The notes: generated by a model not told the origin, from the sequence alone. 60,046 bases of DNA from Streptomyces sp. NRRL B-1347 (GCF_000720325.1 NZ_JOJM01000049.1:1-60046); one strand, 5' to 3'. Positions 37,855 to 48,542 are shown, counted from the first letter of the stretch. Made by a program: numbers and translations.

Positions 37855-38880
37855 ATGACCGCCGAGCGGAATCCTTCGCCCCACATCCGTGCGGCCCGCC
37901 ACCTGGTGCGCGCCGCCGTACTGGCGCCTTCGCTGCACAACTCCCAGCCCTGGCTGTTCGCGTGCTCCGACAGCACGCTGCTGCTGTACGCCGACTACCG
38001 GCGGCGGCTGCAGTTCTGCGACCCCTACGGGCGGCAACTGATGATCAGCTGTGGCGCGGCGCTGTTCAACCTGAGGCTCGCCATGCGGCGGCTGGGCTTC
38101 AGGCCGGTGGTACGGCTTTTCCCCGACCCGGGAACGCCTTGGCTCCTGGCGCGCGTGCAGTGGGGCGCGTACGCGCGGACGACCCCCGACGTGGCACTGT
38201 TGCACCAGGCGCTGCGGCATCGGCATACGCATCGCGGCCCGTTCACGTCCGCCGGAGTACCCGCCCCGTTGATCGAGGCCCTCGCACGGCACGCACGCGC
38301 CGAGGGCGTCCAGTTGGTCGCCCTGGAGGACACGACGGCGCGCAGGCGCCTCAGTCGGCTCGTCCACGAGGCCGAGGCGCGGGAGCGTCGCGTACCCGGC
38401 TTCGGCGGGGAGTTGCTCCAGTGGGCTCGTCCCTTCGGGAACGACCGCGGCGACGGGGTGCCCGCCGAGGCCTGCATGTTCCATCCGGACTGCGTCGCCC
38501 TTGCCGGACGCGACTTCACCGGCCTCACCCGACGCAGGGCCACGGCCCGGCCGCGCGAGACGTGGCCCGCGCGCACCGGCCTCATGGTCGTTCTCACCAC
38601 CCCGCACGACACCCATCAGGACTGGTTGCGCGCGGGCCAGGCCCTGCAGCGCGTGCTGCTGTGCGCCGCGGGCCACGGGTTCGCCGCCGGATTCCACAGC
38701 CAGCCCTTGGAGTTCGCGGACCTGCGAGCCCTGGTGCGTACCTTGGCCCCTTCGGGGCAGCATCCGCAGATGGTCCTGCGTCTCGGCCGGATCGGCTGGC
38801 AGGCGCGGACGCCCCGGCGTTCCGTGGCCGAGGTGCTGCCCCACGGCGGTGTGGCACCCGCCGAGGGACACGCCGCATGA
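37855..38880 (+). CDS. Acg-like nitroreductase-family protein
   Basis: This 341-residue protein belongs to the Acg (Rv2032)-type branch of the FMN nitroreductase fold. Motifs include AAVLAPSLHNSQPWLFACSD at the N-terminus, a central linker, and the C-terminal half with DWLRAGQALQRVLLCAAGHG and PQMVLRLGRIG. Acg proteins of mycobacteria are dormancy-regulon members that bind FMN but lack standard nitroreductase activity. ATG 37855 has AAGGGA ten bases upstream; ATG 37810 would add 15 residues. A second copy is at 52449-53441. The interrupted palindrome upstream suggests dormancy-type control. Confidence 0.88.
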   Translation: MTAERNPSPHIRAARHLVRAAVLAPSLHNSQPWLFACSDSTLLLYADYRRRLQFCDPYGRQLMISCGAALFNLRLAMRRLGFRPVVRLFPDPGTPWLLARVQWGAYARTTPDVALLHQALRHRHTHRGPFTSAGVPAPLIEALARHARAEGVQLVALEDTTARRRLSRLVHEAEARERRVPGFGGELLQWARPFGNDRGDGVPAEACMFHPDCVALAGRDFTGLTRRRATARPRETWPARTGLMVVLTTPHDTHQDWLRAGQALQRVLLCAAGHGFAAGFHSQPLEFADLRALVRTLAPSGQHPQMVLRLGRIGWQARTPRRSVAEVLPHGGVAPAEGHAA

Positions 38881-38908
38881 GGCCACCGCCCGGCACCCTG
38901 ATCAGCGG

Positions 38909-39778
38909 TCAGTCGTGCGGTACCACCGCCACGGGGCACGCGGAGTGGTGCAGGACCGCGTGATTGACCGGGCCCAGCTGCATGCCGATGTGCCCTCGCC
39001 GCCGACGGGCGCCGACCACGAGCAGGTCGGCGGTCGTGGACGCCTCGAGCAGCGCCGCACGGGCCAGGCCCTCCACTGCGTCCCGTCGCACGCTCACGGC
39101 AGCGTGCTGCGGCCCGATGGCCCTCAGTGCTTCGTCAAGCCGCATCTCGGCGCGCATCTGGTGGAAGTCCGTCGCGTCCGCCGCGCGGGGCGGTTCGGGC
39201 GCCTGGTGGGCGGGGCACCGCCAGGCGTGCACCGCGTGCAGTTCGCCGCCCCGCAGTTCGGCGGACCGCAGGGCGAAGGCGACGACGGCCGCGGCCTCGT
39301 CCGCCTCGTCGATGCCGACGGCGACCCGCTGGAACCCGCCGTCGCGGTTCTGCCGACCGCCGCGGACCACTATCACGGGGGCCGCGGCGTGCGCGGCCAC
39401 CGACAGGCTCACGGATCCCAGGAGGAGCCCCGCCAGTTCGCCCCTGCCCCGGCAGCCGACGACGACCGCGCCCGCACCCGCGCTCTCGCGGGCGAGCGCG
39501 GTCGCCGGGTCCTCCGCGAGCACGTCGCTCGTGACCTTCAGCGCAGGCGCGCGGGTGTGCGCCCGTGCGACCGCCTGCGCGGGGATGTGATCGGTGTAGG
39601 TGCTCGCCGCGCCGCGGCGGACGGCGAAGGACGGCTTGTGCCCCTCGTACCGCTCCCAGGCCGAGGCGTACACGATCCGAAGCGGTGTCCCTCGCCGCAC
39701 GGCCTCGTCCACCGCCCAGTCGACGGCTGACAGGCTCTCCTCCGAGCCGTCCGCACCGACGATCAGTTCTCGCTCCAC
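38909..39778 (-). CDS. Universal stress protein, tandem UspA domains
   Basis: This protein of about 289 residues has an intact nucleotide loop in domain 1 (GCRGRGELAGLLLGSVS) and an altered one in domain 2 (GARRRRGHIGMQLGPV). Strands LIVGADGSEESLSAV and FQRVAVGIDEADE mark the two domains. The GTG at 39778 is chosen because GGAGGG lies nine bases upstream; ATG 39799 in frame is the alternative. It is convergent with the Acg-like gene, 28 bases apart. The perfect box at 39884-39897 lies 106 bases upstream. Confidence 0.92.
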   Translation of the reverse strand: MERELIVGADGSEESLSAVDWAVDEAVRRGTPLRIVYASAWERYEGHKPSFAVRRGAASTYTDHIPAQAVARAHTRAPALKVTSDVLAEDPATALARESAGAGAVVVGCRGRGELAGLLLGSVSLSVAAHAAAPVIVVRGGRQNRDGGFQRVAVGIDEADEAAAVVAFALRSAELRGGELHAVHAWRCPAHQAPEPPRAADATDFHQMRAEMRLDEALRAIGPQHAAVSVRRDAVEGLARAALLEASTTADLLVVGARRRRGHIGMQLGPVNHAVLHHSACPVAVVPHD

Positions 39779-40175
39779 GACTCTCAGTCCCTCCGTCATC
39801 CGGTAGTCGGAACTCCGCCGCACGTCTCCCGGCGCGGCGGGGCACCCCACTCCAGCGAGGCAGAGGTGCACCGACCGCGGAAGGGGCCGACCGGCCCCCG
39901 AGTGGTGGGCGCCGCCCAAGCGGGCCGAGCACGACCTCGGCACCACACGGCCCCTGGGGACTGGCCCCACAGGTCCCGTCCCGGGGCCGATCCGGTCCTG
40001 TGGCGGGCCTTCACGCGGGCGTTGACTGGCCGTAAGAGGCCGATACGAGCCTTCGTACGGCATCGCAGGCCGAGCCGGGCTGACGCGCTCCTGCGCCACA
40101 TCCGCTCCTGCCCGCGCGGACCGTTCGCCGTCCGACGTCGTACACCTGGTCGCGTCCCGCGTGCGGAGGAGAGCC
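39779..40175. other. Divergent region with several box-like palindromes
   Basis: About 400 bases between a USP gene and a small membrane protein gene, without a gene of its own. Palindromes: 39884-39897, GGGGACTGGCCCC at about 39956-39968, and GGGCC-GATC-CGGTC at 39984-39997. Confidence 0.45.
39884..39897. promoter_or_regulatory. Dos-like box upstream of the 39 kb USP
   Basis: GGGCC-GACC-GGCCC has perfect arms (extendable to GGGGCC/GGCCCC) and lies 106 bases before the USP start. Confidence 0.55.
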
Positions 40176-40460
40176 ATGCCTGTTCTGATCATCGTCCTGC
40201 TCCTGTTCCTGGTCGTCCTCGGCTTCAAAGCCCCCCTGCTGTGGCTGCTCGCCGCGGGACTCGTCTACCTGCTGCTCCGGGGCCGCGACCGCGGCTCCAT
40301 CAAGACCGACCCCGACAACAGGAGCAGCGGCGGTGACGGAGGCGGCCGGGGCAGCGGTCCCAAGACGTATCGCGAGTACAGCGATCGTCGGAAGCGCAAG
40401 GAACGCTGGGAGCGCAAGTACCGCCGCAGGCACCCCTCGTCGACGTCGAGCAGCCGGTAA
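40176..40460 (+). CDS. Small membrane protein with basic tail
   Basis: This 94-residue protein has two hydrophobic segments in residues 1-36 (LIIVLLLFLVVLGF and LLWLLAAGLVYLLL), then a Gly-rich linker and an Arg/Lys-rich tail (REYSDRRKRKERWERKYRRR). GGAGGAGA lies seven bases before ATG 40176. A membrane anchor with a cytoplasmic, nucleic-acid- or lipid-binding tail is plausible, but I know no function. A weak Dos-like box lies about 180 bases upstream. Confidence 0.7.
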   Translation: MPVLIIVLLLFLVVLGFKAPLLWLLAAGLVYLLLRGRDRGSIKTDPDNRSSGGDGGGRGSGPKTYREYSDRRKRKERWERKYRRRHPSSTSSSR

Positions 40461-40733
40461 CACCGGACGGGCAAGTGATCCGCCGGAGCAGGAGAGGACT
40501 TACTTGAGCGCGGCTGAAATGGGTACACCTTAGGAACCACTCCGAGGAGGGAGTACACACTGGAGAAGCCCTCCAGCGCCCCTCTCCTCGCCTGGTGCTC
40601 CGTGTCCGTGACGCCGGCTCCAGACCCAGCACACCTCGCACCACTGTCGCCCGGGCCCCCGGTGACCCTCCTCCGCAGCTGCTTCGCCTGCACCACTCAG
40701 GGACAGGCCGACACGCACCGAGGTGAAGCAATT

Positions 40734-41186
40734 GTGACGCCAGGGACCCCCCTCCCCCCTTCCACCCGACACGTACGCACGTACCGCGCCCAAGGACACA
40801 CGGTCCTGGAATTCCACGGCGAGATCGACATCGCCGCCGCCCTGGAGATCACTCCCTGTTTGGACCACGCCACCGGCCCGCACGAGGCGCTGGTCGTCAT
40901 CGATCTGACCTCGACCACTTTCATCGACTGCTCCGGCCTGGGGCTGCTCTGCCGTGCCAGGAGTCGTGTCGTGGAGAAGCGCGGACAGCTCCTGCTGGTC
41001 TGCCCGCATCCGCGTACCCTGGCTCTCCTGCACATCGTCCGGCTCTGCGGCGTCTTCCGCCCCTACCCCACCCTGCACGCCGCCCTCGCCGACGCCGCTC
41101 CGGCGGAGCAGCGCGCGAAGCGGCGGTCCAAGTGGACGGAGGGCCGCCTGGCCTGTCGCCGGAGCAGGACCCGCGCACCGTCGTGA
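40734..41186 (+). CDS. STAS-domain anti-sigma factor antagonist, second copy
   Basis: This protein of about 150 residues is a single STAS domain with the motif FIDCSGLGLLCRAR; Ser67 is the expected phosphorylation site. It resembles the protein at 4914 (shared EVDIAA/EIDIAA and TFIDCSGLG strands). A GTG start at 40734 with AGGTGA eight bases upstream is preferred over a longer frame with a poorly conserved extension of 44 residues. No anti-sigma or sigma gene is adjacent, so partners are encoded elsewhere. Convergent with the next gene. Confidence 0.82.
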   Translation: MTPGTPLPPSTRHVRTYRAQGHTVLEFHGEIDIAAALEITPCLDHATGPHEALVVIDLTSTTFIDCSGLGLLCRARSRVVEKRGQLLLVCPHPRTLALLHIVRLCGVFRPYPTLHAALADAAPAEQRAKRRSKWTEGRLACRRSRTRAPS

Positions 41187-41222
41187 AACAGGTGGCGGGG
41201 CTCCGGCCCCGCAGCGCAGCCG

Positions 41223-41729
41223 TCACGCGTCGGTCTTGATGGCGGAGATCAATCGGGTCGTCAGGTCGGACTGGACCATCAGACGGGTGTGATGGACGTG
41301 CCCCCTGGAGTCCTTCCAGGTGAGAGTCACCCTGCTCCAGCAGCGCCCCATACCGCTGTCGTTGTAGACGACTTTCCAGGCGGTCGGGACGCCCTTGACG
41401 CGCAGCACGCCGTCCTTGTGGTGGGTGGATTCCCAGCGGGCCAGGCTGTGCCGCAGCCCGGCGGTCAGGTAGTGACCACGCAGGGCCCGGGCAAGCCGCC
41501 CGTTACCGGTGTCGTACAGGACGTCGATGTACGCACCGTAGAAGTCGGCGACCCGGTCGACGGTGGACGTCGGAGTGCCGCTGCGGCTGGGAGCCGCGGC
41601 CGGGGTGTCCGTGCGCCCGGAGGACTGTGTGTGCGCCGCCCCGCTCGTCGCTGTCGCGGTCACGAGTGTTCCGGTGGCCAGCAGCGCAGCAGGGAGCGTG
41701 ATGAGACGGCGCGTACCTGACGTGGCCAT
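41223..41729 (-). CDS. Secreted hypothetical protein
   Basis: This 168-residue protein has a signal peptide of about 31 residues (MATSGTRRLITLPAALLATG, cleavage after GAA) and a Ser/Thr/Pro-rich stretch. The domain of about 110 residues (VADFYGAYIDVLYDTG ... VTLTWKDSRGHVHHTRLMV) looks like a small alpha+beta, NTF2-like fold. One cysteine is present. The start is set by GGGAGAG. I do not recognise a named family. Confidence 0.7.
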   Translation of the reverse strand: MATSGTRRLITLPAALLATGTLVTATATSGAAHTQSSGRTDTPAAAPSRSGTPTSTVDRVADFYGAYIDVLYDTGNGRLARALRGHYLTAGLRHSLARWESTHHKDGVLRVKGVPTAWKVVYNDSGMGRCWSRVTLTWKDSRGHVHHTRLMVQSDLTTRLISAIKTDA

Positions 41730-41950
41730 GTCGCTCTCCCCTTCCCTCTCGAAACTCGAAGGCGGAACGGTTGTGTTCCTCACCGCCTACTACAACGCAC
41801 CGGGGCCACACGCAGAGCAGGCCGACCGGCCCGTCCTACGGGTCGTTCGGCGGTTGCCGTCATCGTGCCCGAAAGAAGCTCTTGCCCCACTCTGGGAAAG
41901 GAGTTGAGTGGACGGGAAGGAGCACGTTCCTTCTCCTCACGGGAGAGTTC

Positions 41951-42442
41951 ATGACGAACCGGATCGACCAGCCGCGCAAGCTGGACCTCGTGGCAAGCCC
42001 GATCCACGTGGGCGGCGTCGGCACGGGCCACGAGGCCACGCTGCAGTACCGCGTCGGTGACGGTCACGACGAGGTGGCCGGCCACTTCACGGTCGGCGGT
42101 GGCACGGGCGAGCACGGGCAGTTCCATGTCCAGGTCGACGTGCGCAAGGCCTCGTTCAAGGCCGACCAACTGCTCGTCCAGGTCTTCGAGAAGAGCCCCA
42201 AGGACGGCAAGGAGATCAACGTCGTGACCGTGCCCGTGCTCTACGGGCCGCGCATCGTGCCGGGCTACTACGGCTACCGCGAACACAAGGTGGTCAAGGG
42301 CGACACCCTTTCCGGCCTGGCCAAGACCTACTACGGGGACGCCGCTCTCTACCAGCGCATCATGCGCGCCAACCCGGACCAGATCACCGACCCCGACAAG
42401 ATCATGCCGGGGCAGCTGCTCCGCATCCCGATGGGCACCTGA
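41951..42442 (+). CDS. LysM-domain protein with N-terminal Gmad2-like domain
   Basis: This 163-residue protein starts MTNRIDQPRKLDLVASPIHV, reads through an immunoglobulin-like segment resembling Gmad2 (residues about 12-100), and ends with a LysM repeat (HKVVKGDTLSGLAKTYYGDA ... IMPGQLLRIP). LysM binds N-acetylglucosamine polymers such as peptidoglycan. No signal peptide is visible, so export would need another route, or the protein acts inside or after lysis. GGGAGAG lies before ATG 41951. A strong hairpin follows the gene. Confidence 0.85.
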   Translation: MTNRIDQPRKLDLVASPIHVGGVGTGHEATLQYRVGDGHDEVAGHFTVGGGTGEHGQFHVQVDVRKASFKADQLLVQVFEKSPKDGKEINVVTVPVLYGPRIVPGYYGYREHKVVKGDTLSGLAKTYYGDAALYQRIMRANPDQITDPDKIMPGQLLRIPMGT

Positions 42443-42450
42443 GACCTCCC

Positions 42451-42482
42451 TCGGCCGCCGCCGTCACAGCGGCGGCGGCCGA
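42451..42482 (+). terminator. Terminator of the LysM gene
   Basis: A perfect 13-bp stem (42451-42463 with 42470-42482) and a 6-nt loop begin nine bases after the stop codon. Confidence 0.75.
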
Positions 42483-43092
42483 ACCCGGTGCCACGCCACC
42501 GCGCGGCCGTGTTTCGATCCACGGGACGACGCCGACAACTCGCCCTTCACGCAGAACCTTCGGCGCACACCTCGACCACGTGCGGAACACGGCCGCTCTC
42601 GTCTGCCGGGCCGCCGCGAAGCGCGGCTCCGCATCCCTCCCCAGCTCTCTCCGGTCGCCCCCCGCCCGTAACGGCAGACCCCGCACGCGTCCACGCGAAG
42701 TGGCCCGAGCGGCCCCCACCGGGGGAAGGACGGCCTGCGGCGCTCCGCCCTCATGACGGGTTTCCTGGAGGCAGAGCCAGCCGCGGACGCACACGACAGC
42801 AGACGGGGCCCTCCGTCGCCGAAAGCCGCCCGCGGCCCTGAGAGGCACTCGGCCAGGGGAGGCGAGAGCCGTGCGTGCCACACCGGCCACCCGCGTCCGG
42901 CAAGACGCACTACTGCTCACCCGACGCGCGCGTCGTCACGAGGGCGACTCACCGCTCCCTGCCCCCCTGCCGCCCAGCTCCTTCCCACCACATTCGTCAT
43001 CGGCCGAGGCGGCACCAGGGGGGCGGACTCCGCGTCGCGGATCCCGCCGGCTCTCGTGGTCCCTCGGCGTGCCCAGAGGGGACACCGAAGCC
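42483..43092. other. Long leader region before the acs-PDH operon
   Basis: About 610 bases without a supported gene. Unlike other control regions here, I find no GGGCC-N4-GGCCC box. AGAGGGG at 43074-43080 precedes the acs start. Confidence 0.4.
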
Positions 43093-44931
43093 ATGGCCCA
43101 CGAGGTCATCACCAAGGCGGCGCGACCGCACGTCCTCCCGGACTACGACACCGCCCGCGCCCGGTTCGACTGGGCCCAGGCCCGCGACCTCCTGGCCGGA
43201 CTCCCGGACGGCGGCCTCAACATCGCCTACGAGGCGGTGGACCGGCACGTCACCGAGGGTCGCGGCTCGCACACCGCGCTGCGCTGCGTGCGTCGTGACG
43301 GATCCGTGGAGTCCGTCACGTACGCCCAGCTCGCGCTGCGTTCCAACCGGTTCGCGCACGCGCTGCACGGCCTCGGGGTCGGCCGGGGCGATCGGGTGTA
43401 CACCCTGCTCGGTCGCTGCCCCGAGCTGTACACGGCCGTACTCGGCACGCTCAAGAACGCCGGTGTCGTGTGCCCTTTGTTCTCCGCGTTCGGGCCCGAG
43501 CCGGTGGCCCAGCGCATGCGTCTGGGCAACGCCCGGGTTCTGGTCACGACCGAAGCCCTCTACCGGCGCAAGGTGGCGCCGATACGCGATCGGCTGCCCG
43601 ACCTGGCCCATGTGGTCATCGTCGGCCCGCGACGGGAGGAACCGCCGGACACGCACTCCTTCGACGCGCTCATGGCCATGGCGAGCGCGGACTTCACCGC
43701 ACCGCGCACCCGTCCAGAGGACATGGCGCTGCTGCACTTCACCAGCGGGACCACCGACGTGCCCAAGGGCGCCGTCCACGTGCACGAGGCCGTCGTCGCC
43801 CACCACGTCACCGCCGCGTACGCCCTCGACCTGCACCCCGACGACGTCTACTGGTGCACGGCCGACCCGGGCTGGGTCACCGGCATGTCGTACGGGATCA
43901 TCGCCCCGCTCACGCACGGCGTGACGATCGTCGTGGACGAGGGCGACTTCGACGCTCGCCGCTGGTACCGGGTCCTCGCCGACGAGCACGTCACCGTCTG
44001 GTACACCGCGCCCACCGCGCTGCGCATGCTCATGCGGGCCACCCCGCGCGAGGGCCCCTACGACCTGCCGCGCGCCCACGACCTGTCCGCGCTGCGCTTC
44101 GTCGCGTCCGTGGGCGAGCCGCTCAACCCCGAGGTGGTGCTGTGGGGTCAGGACGTCCTCGGGCTGCCCGTGCACGACAACTGGTGGCAGACGGAGACGG
44201 GCTGCATCATGATCGCCAACATCATTTCGGCCCCCGTCAAACCGGGCTCCATGGGCCGCCCGCTGCCAGGCGTCGAGGCCGCCGTCGTCGCGCGCGGGCC
44301 CGACGGCCGGGCCTGGCGCTCACCGGAGGGACAGGTCCGCCTCGTCCAAGAGCCGGGGCAGGAGGGCGAACTGGCCCTGCGGCCCGGCTGGCCCTCGATG
44401 TTCCGCTGCTACCTGCACGCCGAGGAGCGCTACGCGGCGGCGTTCGCCGACGGCTGGTACCTGACCGGCGACATCGTCCGCAGGGACACCGACGGCTACT
44501 TCTGGTTCGTCGGGCGTGCCGACGACGTCATCAAGTCCGCGGGACATCTCATCAGCCCCTTCGAAGTGGAGAGCGTCCTCCTGGAGCATCCGATGGTGGC
44601 GGAGGCGGGAGTGATCGGCCGCCCGGACGACACCGCGGGCACGATCGTGAAGGCCTACGTCTCCCTGCGCCCCGGGGCCGATGCCGGTGGCGCGCTGCGA
44701 CGCGACCTGCTCGCCTTCGCCCGGCGCAGGCTCGGCCCCGCCGTCGCGCCCCGGGAAATCGCCTTCGACCAGCACCTGCCGCACACCCGCAGCGGCAAGG
44801 TCATGCGGCGCCTGCTGCGCGCACGCGAAGCCGGGTTGCCCGCAGGCGACACGTCAACGCTGGAAACCCCACAGGCACCACATCCACCCGACGCTGCCCC
44901 GCGGCCGGACACCCCCGAGGACACGTCATGA
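43093..44931 (+). CDS. Acetyl-CoA synthetase (AMP-forming acyl-CoA synthetase)
   Basis: This 612-residue ANL-superfamily enzyme activates acetate (or a short acid) with ATP and CoA. Core motifs: P-loop [24 protein letters not shown] (acetate-type substrate pocket), [20 protein letters not shown], and the C-terminal catalytic Lys569 in [10 protein letters not shown]. It is closer in size to AcsA than to the 650-residue Acs, and a Pro/His-rich tail of about 35 residues follows. ATG 43093 is chosen from the AGAGGGG site. Its stop overlaps the next start (ATGA), so it heads a five-gene operon with E1alpha, E1beta, E2 and ACP. Confidence 0.92.
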   Translation: MAHEVITKAARPHVLPDYDTARARFDWAQARDLLAGLPDGGLNIAYEAVDRHVTEGRGSHTALRCVRRDGSVESVTYAQLALRSNRFAHALHGLGVGRGDRVYTLLGRCPELYTAVLGTLKNAGVVCPLFSAFGPEPVAQRMRLGNARVLVTTEALYRRKVAPIRDRLPDLAHVVIVGPRREEPPDTHSFDALMAMASADFTAPRTRPEDMALLHFTSGTTDVPKGAVHVHEAVVAHHVTAAYALDLHPDDVYWCTADPGWVTGMSYGIIAPLTHGVTIVVDEGDFDARRWYRVLADEHVTVWYTAPTALRMLMRATPREGPYDLPRAHDLSALRFVASVGEPLNPEVVLWGQDVLGLPVHDNWWQTETGCIMIANIISAPVKPGSMGRPLPGVEAAVVARGPDGRAWRSPEGQVRLVQEPGQEGELALRPGWPSMFRCYLHAEERYAAAFADGWYLTGDIVRRDTDGYFWFVGRADDVIKSAGHLISPFEVESVLLEHPMVAEAGVIGRPDDTAGTIVKAYVSLRPGADAGGALRRDLLAFARRRLGPAVAPREIAFDQHLPHTRSGKVMRRLLRAREAGLPAGDTSTLETPQAPHPPDAAPRPDTPEDTS

Positions 44932-45953
44932 CCACCACCCGCCGCAAGAAGGCGCCGCGCGCCCGTCCGTCCCAGAGCGCCGTGGCCAAGCACCACCGCG
45001 ACCTCCTCGCCGGCATGCTGCTGATCCGCCGCTTCGAGGAGCGCTGCGTCGAGCTGTACAGCGCGTCCACGATCCGCGGCTTCGTCCACCTGTGCATCGG
45101 CGAGGAGGCTGTCGCCACCGGCGTCACTGCGGCGCTCGAACCCGCCGACGCCGTGGTGTCCACCTACCGCGAGCACGGACACGCCCTGGCCCGCGGCATC
45201 CCCGTCGACGCCGTGATGGCCGAGATGTACGGCAAGACCACCGGGTGCAGCGGCGGACGCGGCGGCTCCATGCACCTGTTCGACGCCGACCGCCGCTTCT
45301 ACGGCGGCAACGCCATCGTCGCGGGCGGCATTCCGCTCGCCGCGGGCCTGGCCCTCGCCGACAAGATGCGCGGCACGGACGGGCTCGTCTGCTGCTTCTT
45401 CGGCGACGGCGCCTTCGCCGAGGGCGAGTTCCACGAGAGCGCCAACCTCGCGGCGCTGTGGAACCTGCCGCTGCTGCTCGCCTGCGAGAACAACCTGTAC
45501 GCCATGGGCACCCCGCTGGCCGTCGAACACGCGCAGACGGACCTGGCGATGCGCGCGGCCTCGTACGGCATGCCCGCCTGGACTGTCGACGGCATGGACG
45601 TGCTCGCCGTGGAGGCGGCGGCACGCCGTGCGGTCGACGGCATCCGCGCCGGACACGGCCCGCACTTCCTGGAGCTGCGCACCTACCGCTTCCGCGCCCA
45701 CTCGATGTACGACCCCGACCGCTACCGCGACAAGTCCGAGATCGAGCACTGGCAGGCCCGTGACCCGATCACCGTCCTGACCGAACGCATGCGGACGGAC
45801 GGCGAGTTGACCGAGCCCGTGCAGGAGGAGCTCGATCAGCGCACGATGCGGGAGATCGACCGAGCCCAGCAGGCCGCCGAGGCCGCACCCACCGAGCCCA
45901 CCGCCACGCTGCTGCGGCACGTCCACACGGAACCCGAGGAGGCGCCGGCATGA
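44928..45953 (+). CDS. Pyruvate dehydrogenase-type E1 component, alpha subunit
   Basis: This 341-residue thiamine-diphosphate subunit of an alpha2beta2 2-oxoacid dehydrogenase has the ThDP/Mg motif [20 protein letters not shown] followed by ACENN, and the phospho-loop-like region [25 protein letters not shown] is typical of pyruvate- or acetoin-type rather than branched-chain E1. It overlaps its neighbours by 4 bases on each side. Streptomyces normally uses the single-chain AceE for central PDH, so this is an alternative complex. Confidence 0.93.
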   Translation: MTTTRRKKAPRARPSQSAVAKHHRDLLAGMLLIRRFEERCVELYSASTIRGFVHLCIGEEAVATGVTAALEPADAVVSTYREHGHALARGIPVDAVMAEMYGKTTGCSGGRGGSMHLFDADRRFYGGNAIVAGGIPLAAGLALADKMRGTDGLVCCFFGDGAFAEGEFHESANLAALWNLPLLLACENNLYAMGTPLAVEHAQTDLAMRAASYGMPAWTVDGMDVLAVEAAARRAVDGIRAGHGPHFLELRTYRFRAHSMYDPDRYRDKSEIEHWQARDPITVLTERMRTDGELTEPVQEELDQRTMREIDRAQQAAEAAPTEPTATLLRHVHTEPEEAPA

Positions 45954-46930
45954 AGACGACCTACCGGGAGGCGCTGCGCGCCGCGTTGCGTGAGGCACTC
46001 ACCGCCGACGAGCGGGTGTTCCTCATGGGTGAGGACGTCGGCGCGTACGGCGGCGCGTTCGGGGTGAGCCTCGGCCTGGTCGAGGAGTTCGGACCGGAAC
46101 GGATACGGGACACTCCGCTGTCGGAGTCCGCGTTCACCGGTATCGGCGTCGGCACGGCCCTGGCCGGTCTGCGGCCCATCGTCGAGATCATGACCGTCAA
46201 CTTCAGCCTGCTCGCGCTCGACCAGATCCTCAACAACGCGGCCACCCTGCGGCACATGTCCGGCGGACAGTTCTCCGTGCCCCTGGTGATCAGGATGACG
46301 ACCGGCGCCGGCCGGCAGCTCGCCGCCCAGCACTCCCACAGCCTCGAAGGCTGGTACGCACACATCCCCGGCATCCGCGTCCTGGCGCCCGCCACCATCG
46401 CGGACGCCCGTCTGATGCTCAGCGGCGCCCTCGCGGACCCCGACCCCGTGGTGGTCTTCGAGCACGGCTCGCTCTACAACCTCTCCGGCGAACTCGACGG
46501 GGACGGCGCCGAACCGGACATCGGCACGGCCGTGGTACGCCGCCCCGGGCATGACGTCACGCTCATCACCTACGGCGGGTCGCTGCCGAAGACGCTCACC
46601 GCCGCGGACGTGCTCGCGGCCGACGGCATCAGTGCCGAAGTGCTGGACCTCAGATCGCTGCGTCCCCTCGACGACACCACTGTGATGGCATCCGTGGCAC
46701 GGACCCACCGCGCCGTGGTCATCGACGAGGCCTGGCGCACCGGCAGCCTCGCCGCCGAGGTCTCCGCACGCATCACCGAGCAAGCCTTCTACGACCTCGA
46801 CGCGCCCGTACGCAGGGTGTGCAGCGCGGAAGCACCGATTCCGTACGCCCGCGCACTCGAAGAGGCCGCGCTGCCGCAGCCGGAGGGCATCGCGGCGGCG
46901 GCCCGCGAGGCGGTGGGACGCCATGGGTGA
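45950..46930 (+). CDS. Pyruvate dehydrogenase-type E1 component, beta subunit
   Basis: This 326-residue transketolase-like beta subunit has [20 protein letters not shown] at residues 25-44, [16 protein letters not shown], and the C-terminal domain [20 protein letters not shown]. It pairs with the alpha subunit to form the ThDP sites. The ATG overlaps the alpha stop (ATGA); the 3' end overlaps E2 by 8 bases. Confidence 0.94.
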   Translation: MKTTYREALRAALREALTADERVFLMGEDVGAYGGAFGVSLGLVEEFGPERIRDTPLSESAFTGIGVGTALAGLRPIVEIMTVNFSLLALDQILNNAATLRHMSGGQFSVPLVIRMTTGAGRQLAAQHSHSLEGWYAHIPGIRVLAPATIADARLMLSGALADPDPVVVFEHGSLYNLSGELDGDGAEPDIGTAVVRRPGHDVTLITYGGSLPKTLTAADVLAADGISAEVLDLRSLRPLDDTTVMASVARTHRAVVIDEAWRTGSLAAEVSARITEQAFYDLDAPVRRVCSAEAPIPYARALEEAALPQPEGIAAAAREAVGRHG

Positions 46931-48506
46931 GTTCCGCATGCCCGCGCTCGGCGCCGACATGGCCGAGGGCACGCTCACAGAATGGCTGGTCTCCCCCGGC
47001 GACACCGTGGCCAAAGGCGACCCGGTGGCCGTCATCGAAACAGCCAAGTCCGACATCGAAGTCGAGTGCTTCGAGTCCGGAACGGTCGCGCGGCTCCTGG
47101 CCGAACCGGGAACGGTGCTCCCCGTGGGCACGGCACTGGCAATCATCCAGACGGCGGCAGCGCCCGTGACCACGGTCGACGCGACCGCACCGTCCCCGGA
47201 AGCCTCCCGCGCACGAGCGTCGGGGCCGCCCGCCGTCCCCAGCAACAGGGCACGCGCGCCGCACGTGTCCCGGTGCGACGGGGCGCCGGGCGCCGCACAG
47301 CCCCCGCCGGCGGCCCAGATGCTTCCGGACACCACCGCGGTCCGGACCGTGGATCCGCCCGCCCTCGCGCGAGGCACCGTCCGTGTCGAAACCGGGCCGC
47401 TCGTGCGGCGTCTGGCGGCCGAGCACGGCATCGACCTGACGGCGGTGCGCGGCAGCGGCCGTGGCGGCCGCGTCACACGGGCCGATGTGGAGCACGCCGC
47501 GCATCAGCGGGACGCTGCCCTGGGGACGCGATCCTTCGGAGCGGTCACCGGGAGAGTACGGGCGACGCCGTATGCCCGTCGCCTCGCCGTCGAGCTCTCC
47601 GTCGACCTGGCCGTTCTCACCGGCACCGGCGAGAACGGTGCGGTCAGGGCGGCAGACGTGCGCGAACACCTGCGTGCAAAGGCACGGGCGGACCGGCGTC
47701 AGAGCACGGCGGAGGCGGGGGAACCCGCCATCGCGCGTGCCGACGGTGTGGAAAGGCCTCCGGGGGCGACCGGGGCACTTCCCGCAGCGGCCCCGACGAC
47801 CGCTGCGGGGACAACGGCGGATGCCGCCGCGCAGGCTCGTCGCGCCGCAGCGATGCGCCACGCCATCGCGGAGCTCATGAGCCGCTCGAAACGCGAGGTA
47901 CCGCACTACTACTTGTCCAGCACGCTCGACCTCGGGGCCGCGACGCACTGGCTCCACGGTCACAACCGCGGCTGCCCGGTCACCGAACGTCTGGTACCCG
48001 CCGCGTTGTTGCTCAAGGCGACGGCTCTGGCCGTCCGCCAGGTGCCCCAGTTGAACGGGTTCTGGCAGGAGAACGGCTTCGTCCCCGGCGACGGGGTCCA
48101 CCTGGGCATCGCCGTGTCGCTGCGTGACGGGGGCCTCCTGACCCCGGTGATCCACGATGCCGACGCGCTCACGCCCGCCGCTCTGATGGCACGGCTCAAG
48201 GACCTGGTGCGGCGGACCCGCACCGGACGGCTGCGCGGCACGGAGGTGTCCGGCGCCACGCTGACCGTCTCCAACCTGGGTGAGCAGGGTGCGGAGACCG
48301 TGTACGGCGTGATCCACCCGCCTCAGGTGGCTCTCGTCGGATTCGGCACCGTCGTCGAACGGCCCTGGGCGGTGGACGGCCTGATCGGCGTGCGGCCCCT
48401 CGTGACCGCCACGCTCGCCGCCGACCACCGGGCCAGCGACGGCGCGACGGGTGCCCGGTTCCTCGCCGCCGTGGACCGGCTCCTACAGCGCCCCGAGGAA
48501 CTGTGA
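46923..48506 (+). CDS. Dihydrolipoamide acyltransferase (E2) with two peripheral-subunit-binding domains
   Basis: This 527-residue E2 transfers the acyl group to CoA. An N-terminal lipoyl domain carries Lys42 in [10 protein letters not shown]. Two E3/E1-binding (PSBD) domains follow: residues about 155-192 ([20 protein letters not shown]) and about 215-250 ([20 protein letters not shown]); one is usual. An Ala/Pro linker leads to the catalytic CAT domain ([18 protein letters not shown]) with His502 in ADHRASDG. No lipoamide dehydrogenase (E3) is in the operon, so E3 must be shared from elsewhere. Confidence 0.93.
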   Translation: MGEFRMPALGADMAEGTLTEWLVSPGDTVAKGDPVAVIETAKSDIEVECFESGTVARLLAEPGTVLPVGTALAIIQTAAAPVTTVDATAPSPEASRARASGPPAVPSNRARAPHVSRCDGAPGAAQPPPAAQMLPDTTAVRTVDPPALARGTVRVETGPLVRRLAAEHGIDLTAVRGSGRGGRVTRADVEHAAHQRDAALGTRSFGAVTGRVRATPYARRLAVELSVDLAVLTGTGENGAVRAADVREHLRAKARADRRQSTAEAGEPAIARADGVERPPGATGALPAAAPTTAAGTTADAAAQARRAAAMRHAIAELMSRSKREVPHYYLSSTLDLGAATHWLHGHNRGCPVTERLVPAALLLKATALAVRQVPQLNGFWQENGFVPGDGVHLGIAVSLRDGGLLTPVIHDADALTPAALMARLKDLVRRTRTGRLRGTEVSGATLTVSNLGEQGAETVYGVIHPPQVALVGFGTVVERPWAVDGLIGVRPLVTATLAADHRASDGATGARFLAAVDRLLQRPEEL

Positions 48507-48542
48507 CCCACACGACGGCGATCACTGCGCGAAGGAGTTGTG

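Noticed and set aside
42483..43092. Upstream in-frame extension of the acetyl-CoA synthetase by 74 residues
   Set aside because: Low-complexity, Pro/Arg/Ser-rich and absent from the family; ATG 43093 follows a good ribosome binding site.
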